NCBI GenBank assembly: GCA_039931245.1
Contig: JBDTSH010000006.1
Span: 24,145-88,144 of the forward strand
Direction of reading: 5' to 3'
From: UBA4729 sp039931245
GTDB lineage: Bacteria > Patescibacteriota > Saccharimonadia > Saccharimonadales > UBA4665
Length of the DNA: 64,000 nucleotides
This document shows, piece after piece, positions 25,261-33,812 of the stretch. Position 1 is the stretch's first letter. Each line of letters opens with the position of its first letter. Below the pieces are notes generated by a model that ran no database searches, was not told the DNA's origin, and saw only the letters and a program-made list of their open reading frames with translations. The position numbers and the translations under genes were made by a program.

Positions 25261-27183
25261 CTACTCTTTCTTGTCGTCGACGACTTCACCCTCTAGTGGG
25301 GCGTCCGGTTCGTCACCTTTTCCTGGTGCCTCAGCCGACTTAGTTGCTTCTTCGTCGGCGCTATCTTTGGCCGCCGCTTCATACATTTTGGCACCAATTG
25401 GCATGATCTTATCATTTAATTCTTGGGCTGCCTTCTCTAGATCGTCTTTGCTGGCTTGGTCATCGGCCACGACTTTTTGGGCGGCTGCGACGGCCTCATT
25501 GAGCGACTTCAGATCATCTTCGCTGATCTTTTCCTTGTTGTCTTTGGCCATTTTTTCGGCTTGGTAAACCGCACTATCGAGCAGGTTGCGGGCTTCGACG
25601 GCGTCTTTTCGGGCCTTGTCTTCGTCGGCGTGGCTTTCGGCTTCTTTGGCCATTTTTTCGACTTCGTCTTTCTTCAGGTTGCCGGAACCGGAGATAGTAA
25701 TACTCTGTTCCTTGCCGGAGCCTTTGTCTTTGGCATTGACGTGCAAAATACCGTTGGCGTCGATATTGAAGGTCACTTCAATCTGCGGGACGCCACGGGG
25801 AGCCGAAGGGATCCCATCGAGCACAAAGCGCCCGAGCGACTTATTGCCGTCGATCATATCGCGCTCACCTTGACCGACATGAATTTCGACTTGCGGCTGA
25901 TTGTCGGCGGCTGTTGAAAAGACTTCTGATTTGCTGGTCGGGATCGTCGTGTTGCGTTCAATTAGTTTGGTCATGACACCACCCATCGTCTCGATACCGA
26001 GCGACAAAGGCGTAACGTCGAGCAGGAGCACGTCTTTGACGTCACCCTGCAGTACGCCGCCTTGAATGGCAGCCCCAATGGCCACGACTTCATCCGGGTT
26101 AACCCCCTTCATCGGGTCTTTGCCAAAGATGGCTTTGACTTTTTCGACGACGGCTGGCATGCGCGTCATCCCACCGACCAGGACGATGGCATCGATGTCA
26201 CTGGCTTTAAGGCCGGCGTCTTTGAGGGCCTTTTCACAGGGGAGGGCCGTTTTATTAATTAAATCACCGACCAACTGCTCGAGACGGGCCCGGGTCAGTT
26301 TGTGTTCAAAGTGCTTGGGGCCATCGGCATCGGCCGTCAAGAACGGCAGGTTGATGTTCACCTCGTGAGCGCTCGACAGTTCAATCTTGGCCTTTTCGGC
26401 TTCGTCACGCAAGCGCTGCATGGCGGCCTTGTCGTTACTTATATCGAGACCATGCTCTTTTTTAAATTCGTCGGCAAAATAGTTGATGATGACGCGGTCA
26501 AAATCGGCCCCCCCAAGGTGGGTATCGCCATTAGTCGATTTCACTTCAAACACCCCATCGCCGAGCTCGAGGATGGAGACGTCAAACGTCCCACCGCCTA
26601 GGTCGTAGACAACGATTTTTTCATCGGTTTTATCGGCTTTATCCAGACCATAGGCCAAAGCGGCCGCCGTCGGTTCATTGATAATGCGCTTCACTTCCAA
26701 GCCGGCGATCTTACCGGCATCTTTGGTGGCTTGGCGTTGGGAATCGTCAAAGTAGGCCGGCACCGTGATTACGGCTTCACTTACTTTGTCGCCTAAGAAG
26801 GCTTCGGCATCGGCTTTGAGCTTTCCGAGGATCATGGCGCTGATCTCTTCCGGGCTATACTCTTTATCACCCATTTTTACCTTGACGCCGTTACCGCTCT
26901 TGATAATTTCGTAGCCCATTAATTTGAGGTCGCGTTGGACTTCGGTATCGTTAAAGTTACGACCAATCAGACGTTTCACTTCATAAATCGTGTTGCTGCT
27001 GTTCGTCACCTGCTGGCGGCGGGCGACTTGGCCAACTAAACGTTCACCGTTTTTGTTGAGCGCGACGACCGACGGGGTGGTCCGATTGCCTTCACTGTTG
27101 GCAATTATCTCCGCTTTACCGGACTGCATGACGGCCATTGCTGAGTTGGTCGTTCCTAAATCGATGCCAATAATTTTTCCCAT
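25261..27183 (-). CDS. dnaK: Molecular chaperone DnaK (Hsp70)
   Basis: 640 residues, normal length. IIGIDLGTTNSAMAVM is the phosphate-1 loop, VYDLGGGTFDVSIL phosphate-2, IVLVGGMTRMPAV the adenosine motif; the substrate domain includes DVTPLSLGIETMGGVMT, and an acidic C-terminal tail ends with EGEVVDDKKE. A ribosome site CAGGAGA precedes the ATG. Transcription is expected from a promoter inside a CIRCE element about 120 nt upstream, controlled by HrcA, which is encoded in the neighbouring unit with grpE. Confidence 0.98.
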   Translation of the reverse strand: MGKIIGIDLGTTNSAMAVMQSGKAEIIANSEGNRTTPSVVALNKNGERLVGQVARRQQVTNSSNTIYEVKRLIGRNFNDTEVQRDLKLMGYEIIKSGNGVKVKMGDKEYSPEEISAMILGKLKADAEAFLGDKVSEAVITVPAYFDDSQRQATKDAGKIAGLEVKRIINEPTAAALAYGLDKADKTDEKIVVYDLGGGTFDVSILELGDGVFEVKSTNGDTHLGGADFDRVIINYFADEFKKEHGLDISNDKAAMQRLRDEAEKAKIELSSAHEVNINLPFLTADADGPKHFEHKLTRARLEQLVGDLINKTALPCEKALKDAGLKASDIDAIVLVGGMTRMPAVVEKVKAIFGKDPMKGVNPDEVVAIGAAIQGGVLQGDVKDVLLLDVTPLSLGIETMGGVMTKLIERNTTIPTSKSEVFSTAADNQPQVEIHVGQGERDMIDGNKSLGRFVLDGIPSAPRGVPQIEVTFNIDANGILHVNAKDKGSGKEQSITISGSGNLKKDEVEKMAKEAESHADEDKARKDAVEARNLLDSAVYQAEKMAKDNKEKISEDDLKSLNEAVAAAQKVVADDQASKDDLEKAAQELNDKIMPIGAKMYEAAAKDSADEEATKSAEAPGKGDEPDAPLEGEVVDDKKE

Positions 27184-27240
27184 AATATTCTCCTGTAATT
27201 TTAATTTCTCATTGAGCGCTCTAGCAAGGCGAGGTGCACT

Positions 27241-27273
27241 TCAGAGCTGACAAAGGGGCCGTAATATCGTCAT
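27241..27273 (-). CDS. Ten-codon leader ORF upstream of dnaK
   Basis: A frame ATG-ACG-...-TGA encodes MTILRPLCQL. It has a very strong Shine-Dalgarno (GGAGGGAGG at 27280-27288) and starts close to the expected transcript 5' end, between the CIRCE promoter and dnaK. It could be a translated leader peptide that tunes dnaK mRNA. Such short frames can arise by chance, so this is tentative. Confidence 0.35.
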   Translation of the reverse strand: MTILRPLCQL

Positions 27274-27288
27274 TACACACCTCCCTCC

Positions 27289-27326
27289 AGTTTAGGAAAT
27301 CAGCACTCAAGTGTCAAGAGTGCTAA
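27289..27326 (-). promoter_or_regulatory. CIRCE operator with embedded dnaK promoter
   Basis: The CIRCE inverted repeat occupies 27300-27326: arms TTAGCACTC and GAGTGCTGA separated by 9 nt on the minus strand. The spacer itself begins with TTGACA (27312-27317), a perfect -35, and TAAACT (27289-27294) is 17 nt downstream. HrcA bound at CIRCE would cover the -35. Confidence 0.9.
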
Positions 27327-27346
27327 TTGTGTATTTTCTACAACGT

Positions 27347-27826
27347 CTAGCGGGTTGTCACCCGAACCATGGCGTGGCGGATAACGTCATCGCCCATGAT
27401 ATAGCCGGCCTGGAGCTCATCGCTGACGATTTCTTCGCTCCCCTCGCCCTCATCTAAACTGACGGCTTCATGGAGATGCGGATTAAATGGCTGGCCGACA
27501 GTTTTAATACGGGCGACGCCCAGGCCGGTCAGAGTGGCTTCAAATTGGCTGACGACTCCTTGGACTCCTTTGACGAAGTCATTATCGGCCAGCTCGGCCG
27601 GAACGTGTTTGAGGGCGCGTTCAAAATTATCGATAACGGGCAGCAAGTCACGGATAAGCGCTGACTTAGTGCGGTCGCGCAGAGCACTCACCTCTTCGGC
27701 CTGGCGGCGGCGCAAGTTAGTGGCATCGGCTCGTTCACGCTGGAGGGCAGCCGTCAGATCCTGAAGCTGCTGTTGGAGTTGGGTAACATCTTCTTTGGGT
27801 GGTTTGGGGCTGGTTTTGTGGGGCAT
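27347..27826 (-). CDS. grpE: Nucleotide exchange factor GrpE
   Basis: 159 residues. An N-terminal coiled coil (VTQLQQQLQDLTAALQRERAD and LRRRQAEEVSALRD) leads to the beta domain with VARIKTVGQPFNPHLHEAV and YIMGDDVIRHAMVRV, the conserved GrpE signature. GrpE drives ADP release from DnaK. It follows hrcA by 42 nt, and a GGAGACC site precedes the ATG. Hence hrcA and grpE share the first CIRCE promoter while dnaK has its own. Confidence 0.95.
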   Translation of the reverse strand: MPHKTSPKPPKEDVTQLQQQLQDLTAALQRERADATNLRRRQAEEVSALRDRTKSALIRDLLPVIDNFERALKHVPAELADNDFVKGVQGVVSQFEATLTGLGVARIKTVGQPFNPHLHEAVSLDEGEGSEEIVSDELQAGYIMGDDVIRHAMVRVTTR

Positions 27827-27868
27827 GTGGTCTCCTTGTCTAGGGTCGTTTAAATCGGTAAATGTTTT

Positions 27869-28579
27869 TTAGGCGTACAGCATTTCTTCTAGTTCCAGGC
27901 CAGCGCGGGCCACCAGGGCCATACCGTCGCGGTAACTTTGGCGAGTCGGGCCAAGCGTGCCGATATAACTGCGGTCCGAGAAAGGACTGCGAAAGCGGCA
28001 AATGATCAGCGAACAGCCGGCGCTCCGACCAATCGGGTTTTCTTGGCCGATGTAGACGCTGAGTGGTTCATTCGGCGCGGCTTCACGCAACCATGGCTCG
28101 AGGTTATCGAGCAGTTGGGCCACCTGTCGTACTTGGCCGCCATTGATGAATTCCGGCTGACCGAACAAGTTACTGAGTCCGCTCATGTAGAGCTGACTGC
28201 CGATAGTGGCAATACTGAGATTATGCGTCAATTCAACTAAGGTGTCGACGGCGTTACGGATCATTCGCTCGGGGGCGCCGGCCTGCTGGACTCGGGCGGC
28301 CAGGGCCCGCTCGCCCCGCCGTTCCGGGGGGGCCAATTCGCGGCTGGCGGCGGCCAAGACATTGACGTAATAGCGGTAGCCTTTGTCAGTCGGAATCCGT
28401 CCGGCGCTGGTATGGGGCTGCATAATGAAGTTCAAGCGCTCCAGTTCGGCCATTTCCGCCCGAATGGTCGCCGATGAAACAGAAAAAACTTTGGCCAGCA
28501 AGCTAGAACCGACGGGGCTCGCCACCTCGGCATACTGTTCGACAATGGCGCTCAAAATCTTTTGCTGACGGTCAGTCAT
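27869..28579 (-). CDS. hrcA: Heat-inducible repressor HrcA (short form)
   Basis: 236 residues. The winged helix is clear (LSAIVEQYAEVASPVGSSLL and VSSATIRAEMAELERLNFI, then QPHTSAGRIPTDKGYRYYV). The C-terminal half ends with IGTLGPTRQSYRDGMALV, matching HrcA. Typical HrcA is about 340 residues, so roughly 100 residues of the central GAF-like/insert region are missing, which may change GroEL-type feedback. It represses CIRCE promoters; two lie within 1.4 kb. Confidence 0.93.
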   Translation of the reverse strand: MTDRQQKILSAIVEQYAEVASPVGSSLLAKVFSVSSATIRAEMAELERLNFIMQPHTSAGRIPTDKGYRYYVNVLAAASRELAPPERRGERALAARVQQAGAPERMIRNAVDTLVELTHNLSIATIGSQLYMSGLSNLFGQPEFINGGQVRQVAQLLDNLEPWLREAAPNEPLSVYIGQENPIGRSAGCSLIICRFRSPFSDRSYIGTLGPTRQSYRDGMALVARAGLELEEMLYA

Positions 28580-28609
28580 AGTCTACGTTGACCCTATTTA
28601 CTTGAGGCA

Positions 28610-28648
28610 ATTGTACCTTGATTGGCACTCAATAGTCAAGAGTGCTAA
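28610..28648 (-). promoter_or_regulatory. Second CIRCE with embedded hrcA-grpE promoter
   Basis: Arms TTAGCACTC and GAGTGCCAA separated by 9 nt (28622-28648). The spacer starts with TTGACT (28634-28639), and TACAAT (28610-28615) lies 18 nt downstream, so again the -35 is inside the operator. The stop codon of the upstream guanylate kinase gene falls within the CIRCE arm. Confidence 0.9.
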
Positions 28649-29379
28649 GAGGTCTCTTTCGTTTGGTCAAGGTAGGCGCGGATATCGATATCAAGCTGTT
28701 GGGCGACGCGGTGAGCGGCTTGTTTTCGCCTCGGCTCCGGCCGTTGGGTCGTCGCAATCGCTTCAACTTCGCGCAGGGTGTCCGCCAGGTTGTCATTTAC
28801 GACGGCAAAATAATGTTCGGTCGTCAAGAGCTGATCAATCTCCATTAGAGCCGTTTGCAGGCGTAGTTGCATATCGGACACATCGACGACGTCACCGTAG
28901 CGGCGTTGGAGACGGGCCTGCCAGGTGGTAAAGTCGGGCGGCAATAAAAAAACCGCCATCACGCCGCTGTCGATGGCCTTATATTCAGCGACGCCTTGCA
29001 CTTCTAAGTCTGTCAGGGCAATTTTATGCTCATCGTGGGCCACCTGAATTTCGGCAACGCTCGTGCCGTAGACATTGCCGCTAAATATTTTCGCTTCGAT
29101 AAAGTCATGGCGCTGCAGCATGGTAGTCGCCGTCGCCACATCGATGAAGTGATATTCGCGGCCGGACTGTTCAATAACACCGTGGTTAATGCGCGGCGGT
29201 CGGGTGGTATGGGAGACGATATGATGGTAGCGGCCGGTGAGCAGCAGCTGATCTTTCACCGAGTCCTTGCCCGCTCCGGTCGGCCCGACCAACAATAAAA
29301 TAGGCGTTTGTTTGATTAATTCACGGGTATTTTCGGCCGGCTGATAGGCGGCAAGGAGGTTCTGTAACTCTTTATCCAT
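28645..29379 (-). CDS. gmk: Guanylate kinase-like P-loop kinase
   Basis: 244 residues. The P-loop is LLVGPTGAGKDSVKDQLL; VSHTTRPPRINHG and GREYHFIDV are the GMP-binding region with conserved Arg and Tyr; YGTSVAEIQ and ALTDLEVQGV follow. It would phosphorylate GMP to GDP. It is longer than usual (about 205), with N- and C-terminal extensions. The P-loop ends GKDS rather than the usual GKST/GKGT. TATAAA lies 6 nt before the ATG. Its stop lies in the hrcA CIRCE. Confidence 0.82.
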   Translation of the reverse strand: MDKELQNLLAAYQPAENTRELIKQTPILLLVGPTGAGKDSVKDQLLLTGRYHHIVSHTTRPPRINHGVIEQSGREYHFIDVATATTMLQRHDFIEAKIFSGNVYGTSVAEIQVAHDEHKIALTDLEVQGVAEYKAIDSGVMAVFLLPPDFTTWQARLQRRYGDVVDVSDMQLRLQTALMEIDQLLTTEHYFAVVNDNLADTLREVEAIATTQRPEPRRKQAAHRVAQQLDIDIRAYLDQTKETS

Positions 29380-29472
29380 CTTTCATTTATAGCAGGGACA
29401 CCGCTGGAGGGCAAGTTTAAGCTACCGACAGAGCCCCGGGCGGGCGGTAGCTGCCAGTATCATTGCGGCCGT

Positions 29473-30636
29473 CTAATAGCGGAGGATGGCGGCGGCCGAT
29501 CTGGCCACTTCGGGCATGATCGATTGCTCAATGTTGACGACGCGACCATTCGTCTCCCAGACGAGTTGAGCAATCGGATGAATGGCGGCTTGGTGGCCAG
29601 AAAAACTAAGAACGGGGACGGCGCCGATATTGTCCCGCACGGTGTCGGTCGTTTGTCGCAACATGCTGACTAATAAGCTGCCGATCCGACCGCCCTTGGC
29701 CGCTTCCCGCACGGCCGGTAAGCCCCGGATGGCCCTGCCTGGGCTCTCCCCTTTCAATCGCTGATAGTCGGCGATTGCGCGACTGTGGGGTGGCTCGACA
29801 ACCTCGAGCCTGATTATCTGGGCCGCCTCAGAGGCAAAGGCCCGGGGTGGGGCGCCGCCATATGAACCGGCCACGCTAGCTGTCAGTAAATAAACGTAGC
29901 GGCTGGCGGCCCGATATTCGGCAACCTCACTGTCCGTACCGGCGAGTAATAACGGCAAGGCGCTGTCGGCTTTCGCCATAATGAGGTTATCGAGCAGCCG
30001 CCAAAACTGGCGCCGCTCGGCCGCTGCGATGTCTTTCGCGCCGCCGCGACCGTTGTAGGTAGCGCCGGCAGCTCCGCTGCCGGCGGCCGAGCGCTGCTGC
30101 TCGCCCGGGCTGAGTTCATCAATCTGGAGGGCCGCCGCGAGACTGGCCGGGAGGAGCGGCTTCGCCGGCACCAGTTCGCGGGCACTGCCCCGGTAGAGGG
30201 CCGGGGCGCGTTGCGACACTACTAAAACGTAATAATCGGGCAGATCATTCACTAGGCTAAAAATAGGGGCCAGGTGAAACGTCTCGTCGACCGCCACGTA
30301 GGCTTCGGTGTCAATCGGTAAATAAAACATCTGAAGCAGGCCGGGCGCGGCACAGAGCAACAAACCTTCGGTCGTTTTGCTCCAAAACGTTTGATCCTCC
30401 AGCAAGCGCTCCAGCTGAGTCGCCAGTTCGCTCACGAGCGGGCCGCCGTCCCCCTGCTGTACGAGAATATCGCTGGCCCGCCGAAAAAGGTTCTTACAAC
30501 GGATCCGGTCTTCGGCGAGATGCAACCGACTGGCGGTCCGATGGGTCGGCAAGTATATTGTCACGGCCGGCGGCTGCTTCAAGTGAGTTAAAAGGTTGGT
30601 AATAGACTCTTTTGATAAAACCACCGGGTACTCCAA
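29473..30636 (-). CDS. Bacterial archaeo-eukaryotic release factor-like protein (baeRF family)
   Basis: About 387 residues. AVTIYLPTHRTASRLH near the start, LPDYYVLVVSQRAPALYRG in the middle and PLLLAGTDSEVAEYRAASRYVYLL towards the end match the layout of the baeRF3-type proteins related to eRF1/Vms1. These are thought to act on stalled ribosomes or peptidyl-tRNA. The frame opens at 30666, but a TTG at 30636 has AAAGGAGG 5 nt upstream and is preferred. The GGQ-equivalent loop would be in the Gly/Ala-rich stretch GSGAAGATYNGRGG. Confidence 0.7.
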   Translation of the reverse strand: MEYPVVLSKESITNLLTHLKQPPAVTIYLPTHRTASRLHLAEDRIRCKNLFRRASDILVQQGDGGPLVSELATQLERLLEDQTFWSKTTEGLLLCAAPGLLQMFYLPIDTEAYVAVDETFHLAPIFSLVNDLPDYYVLVVSQRAPALYRGSARELVPAKPLLPASLAAALQIDELSPGEQQRSAAGSGAAGATYNGRGGAKDIAAAERRQFWRLLDNLIMAKADSALPLLLAGTDSEVAEYRAASRYVYLLTASVAGSYGGAPPRAFASEAAQIIRLEVVEPPHSRAIADYQRLKGESPGRAIRGLPAVREAAKGGRIGSLLVSMLRQTTDTVRDNIGAVPVLSFSGHQAAIHPIAQLVWETNGRVVNIEQSIMPEVARSAAAILRY

Positions 30637-30771
30637 GGTCGCCTCCTTTTTTAAGTCGCCCCTCAATTGTAAAAGCCGGTGACAAAGCGTGCCGTGATTT
30701 ATTTAACAATTCGCGGCCTTGGCGCGTCAACCGGATGACTTGATTCCCAAGTTGACAGTTGGCCTTCCGCG

Positions 30772-31419
30772 CTAGCTATCGTCTTGATCGGCGAATAGTC
30801 GTGTTTTGAGTAGGAGTAGTCGCAGAAATACCAGATGCAGGTGCAGGCCAATAAATAATCCGCCGGTCACGACAATAATTTGACCAACCTCGACCGCCAG
30901 ATTCTCTGAGCGGGCCGCCGCGACAACCGCCAGGGCGAACGGCAACAATCGGCCGACAAATACTTGCAGATACAACAGCCAGCCGAGCAGCACCGCCAAC
31001 CGGATGAACAAGAGCATTATTTCGTAGCGGATGAGCTTGCGGCGCGGCACGTTGACATAATTTAGCTCCTCCTCCATCTGGACACCGTGGCCCAGGGCGC
31101 TGACAATATTGACCGCGAACAGATAGACGATGATGCCAATGGCGGCCCATAACAAAAAGAGCGGCGCGTTACTGGCGACGGGGTTACGGGCGAGCGAGTC
31201 GGTTATCTGGTGATAGGTGGGCGCCGACAGACTATGGGCGGCGCCCAAACCCTGCTGCAGCACGCCGCTACTGCCGTAGGTGGCGACCAAGCTAATAAAG
31301 ACGGTACCGACCGCCAGGACGGCCATGACGATGCCACTGAGTATGGACGGGGTGAGGACGGCCCGGGTGTGTTGGCTGGTGGCTTTGATCATGTCGCGGG
31401 TGAGCTCATCTTGGCTCAT
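30772..31419 (-). CDS. Multi-pass membrane protein, function unknown
   Basis: 215 residues with about four membrane helices (VLTPSILSGIVMAVLAVGTV, APLFLLWAAIGIIVYLFAVN, LLFIRLAVLLGWLLYLQVFV, IIVVTGGLFIGLHLHLVFL). The loop between helices 2 and 3 is charged (QMEEELNYVNVPRRKLIRYE) and probably cytoplasmic. It stands between lepA and the baeRF gene, all minus strand, but not overlapping. No family recognised. Confidence 0.65.
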   Translation of the reverse strand: MSQDELTRDMIKATSQHTRAVLTPSILSGIVMAVLAVGTVFISLVATYGSSGVLQQGLGAAHSLSAPTYHQITDSLARNPVASNAPLFLLWAAIGIIVYLFAVNIVSALGHGVQMEEELNYVNVPRRKLIRYEIMLLFIRLAVLLGWLLYLQVFVGRLLPFALAVVAAARSENLAVEVGQIIVVTGGLFIGLHLHLVFLRLLLLKTRLFADQDDS

Positions 31420-31503
31420 TGTAAGTCAGCGCTCCGAAATATCCTAGAGGGCCGGCTCCGGCGCGGCATAACGGAGGCCAGCGGACCGTCGCCGAGGCGC
31501 GCT

Positions 31504-33282
31504 TTAATCACGTTTGAGCATCACCGTGAAAGCTTCGGCGGGGATTTCGACTTTACCAAAACGCTTCATGCGCTTCTTGCCTTTGGCTTGCTTGGCGAGG
31601 ACTTTCTTCTTGCGCGAGACATCACCACCGTATAAACCGGTCGTCACGTCTTTGCGGTACGCCGAAATATCGGCCCGGGCAATAAACTTGCCGCCGATCG
31701 CGGCTTGCAGGGCGACCTGGAAGTTCTGACGCGGGATGACCTCTTTGAGTTTGCCGACAATGTCGCGGCCCAGGCGATCGGCCTCGGAGCGGTGGACCAT
31801 GACCGATAAGGCGTCGACAATTTCATTAGCGACATAAAAATCAAGCTTGACGAGGTCTTCGGCGCGGTAGGCATGGAGCTCGTAATTGAATGAGCCGTAG
31901 CCGCTGGTGATACTTTTGAGCTGATCATAGAAGTCCGTTAACAGGTTAGCCAGCGGTGCTTCGAAACTCACCAGGGCTCGCTGCTCGACATAGCTCAAGT
32001 TCGTCTGCCGGCCGCGCGTGCTGACTATCAGCTGAATAACCGGCCCGACGTACTCCTGGGGAACGACGATTTCACCTTTGATCCAGGGCTCCCGGATCTC
32101 CTTAATTTGGGCCGGATCGGGCAGATCGGCCGCGCTCTTGATATCGATCTCTTGGCCATCGAGCAAGCTGACCTGATAATCGGTCGAGGGGTTGGTAATG
32201 ACGAGGTCGAGGTTATACTCCCGCTCCAGTCGTTCGCGGACAATATCCATGTGCAAGAGCCCCAAAAAGCCGATGCGGACACCAAAGCCCAGCACCGGAG
32301 AATTTTCGGGAGCAAACTGTAAAGCCGAGTCACTCAAACTGAGTTTTTCGATGGCGTCCTTGAGGTCTTGGTAAAACTCGTTGCTGACAGGGAAAAAGCC
32401 GGCATAGACAAATGGCTGGACGTCTTTATAACCGGGCAAAGCGACGACGGCCGGGTTGGCGGCCAACGTGACGGTGTCGCCGACTTTGGCCTGACGGGTC
32501 GACTTGAGGTTGGTGACGATGTAGCCGATTTCGCCGGCCTGCAAGCCCGTTCCGGGTGTCATGTCGGGCTTGAGGGCGCCGATTTCCAGGGCGATGCCCG
32601 GGGCACCGGTGTTGAACATTTTCAACGGGGCACCTTTTTTGATGGCCCCATCAAACACCCGGACATAGAGGATGACGCCGCGATAATCATCATAGTAGCT
32701 GTCAAAGATCAGGGCCCGGGTGGCCGGCGACGCCGAACTCTGGGGCGGGGGCACGTCACTGACGATCCGTTCCAGCACGGCGGGCACACCAAAGCCCGTC
32801 TTGGCCGAAATTTGTAAGATATCTTCTAACTTGCAACCCAACAAACTGACGATTTCGGCCCCGACACTCGCCACATCGGCCGCCGGCAAATCGATTTTAT
32901 TGAGCACCGGGATGATGGTTAAGTCGGCGGCCAGCGCCAAGTAGACATTGGCCAGGGTTTGGGCTTGAATGCCTTGGCTGGCGTCAACAATTAGCAGTGC
33001 GCCTTCACAAGCCTCGAGCGAGCGTGAGACTTCATAGCTGAAGTCGACGTGGCCCGGCGTATCGATCAGGTTTAATTCATAGCCGCGGTAGGCCATGCGG
33101 ACGGGGGCCAGCTTGATGGTGATACCCTTTTCGCGCTCTAAATCCATTCGGTCGAGTAGTTGGGCCTTCATATCGCGCAGTTGGACGGTACCGGTCAGCT
33201 CGAGTAAGCGATCGGCCAGCGTCGATTTGCCGTGATCGATATGGGCAATAATGCTGAAATTTCGAATTTTAGATTGTTCCAT
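31504..33282 (-). CDS. lepA: Elongation factor 4 (LepA)
   Basis: 592 residues, normal length. G1 is IIAHIDHGKSTLADRL, G2/G3 RDMKAQLLDRMDLEREKGIT and DTPGHVDF, G4 NKID; the unique LepA C-terminal domain includes VMVHRSEADRLGRDIVGKLKEVIPRQNFQVALQAAIGGK. EF4 binds stalled or back-translocating ribosomes. TATACT lies 8 nt before the ATG, so the message is likely leaderless. Confidence 0.97.
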   Translation of the reverse strand: MEQSKIRNFSIIAHIDHGKSTLADRLLELTGTVQLRDMKAQLLDRMDLEREKGITIKLAPVRMAYRGYELNLIDTPGHVDFSYEVSRSLEACEGALLIVDASQGIQAQTLANVYLALAADLTIIPVLNKIDLPAADVASVGAEIVSLLGCKLEDILQISAKTGFGVPAVLERIVSDVPPPQSSASPATRALIFDSYYDDYRGVILYVRVFDGAIKKGAPLKMFNTGAPGIALEIGALKPDMTPGTGLQAGEIGYIVTNLKSTRQAKVGDTVTLAANPAVVALPGYKDVQPFVYAGFFPVSNEFYQDLKDAIEKLSLSDSALQFAPENSPVLGFGVRIGFLGLLHMDIVRERLEREYNLDLVITNPSTDYQVSLLDGQEIDIKSAADLPDPAQIKEIREPWIKGEIVVPQEYVGPVIQLIVSTRGRQTNLSYVEQRALVSFEAPLANLLTDFYDQLKSITSGYGSFNYELHAYRAEDLVKLDFYVANEIVDALSVMVHRSEADRLGRDIVGKLKEVIPRQNFQVALQAAIGGKFIARADISAYRKDVTTGLYGGDVSRKKKVLAKQAKGKKRMKRFGKVEIPAEAFTVMLKRD

Positions 33283-33479
33283 GTCGTGTAAGTATATCGC
33301 CTCCCGGCATTCTAACCATACACTTCGCGCCGAGGAAGCCCGAGGCGGCCAGCCCGAGGCGGCTATGTGGCCGTATCGTAACAGAGGTGGTGCCGAAAAC
33401 GATACTCGGCGCGGGGGGCGGGATGGTTTCAGCGCCCTCGCCCCGACTGTTATACTAGAATCATAAATTTAGGAGGTCT

Positions 33480-33812
33480 ATGCCCCGCAATATCTCACAC
33501 GACCGACTCATTAAAAACGAGCAGATCGTCCGGGAACATAACAGCCGGACGACGCATCACCTCCGGAAGTTATTGCATAATGATAAAGTGGCCGTCGCCA
33601 GCCCGCTTAATTTTATATGTGAATGCTCGAATCTGGAGTGCCAAGCCCTCGTCGCCCTATCGATTCAGCACTACGAAGCGATCCACCAGCGCCGTGATCG
33701 GTTCGTCATTAACGTCGATCACCTGGCGCCCTCGGTCGAAAAGATCGTGGAGCAGCGGGCGGGTTACGCCATTGTCGAAAAGTTCGAGCTGAGCGCCGAG
33801 ACGGACTCTTAG
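33480..33812 (+). CDS. Small protein with CEC-x5-C motif, family known mainly from actinobacteria
   Basis: 110 residues. The central text FICECSNLECQALVALSIQHYE followed by VDHLAPSVEKIVEQRAGYAIVEK resembles a small uncharacterised family common in actinobacteria whose members share an F-x-CEC-x5-C core and a final VERVVE-type segment. The three cysteines may bind metal. It has both a TATACT promoter and a full Shine-Dalgarno (AGGAGG), so it is led. It converges on murJ with a 4-nt TTAG overlap. Function unknown. Confidence 0.7.
   Translation: MPRNISHDRLIKNEQIVREHNSRTTHHLRKLLHNDKVAVASPLNFICECSNLECQALVALSIQHYEAIHQRRDRFVINVDHLAPSVEKIVEQRAGYAIVEKFELSAETDS

Noticed and set aside
31460..33282. Many long antisense frames over lepA, ftsH and dnaK
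   Set aside because: GC-rich genes give such shadows; none has a promoter, ribosome site or protein motif.
33337..33363. Two adjacent copies of AGCCCGAGGCGGC upstream of the gene at 33480
   Set aside because: Only two copies, no link to a promoter or start codon; probably a local duplication.
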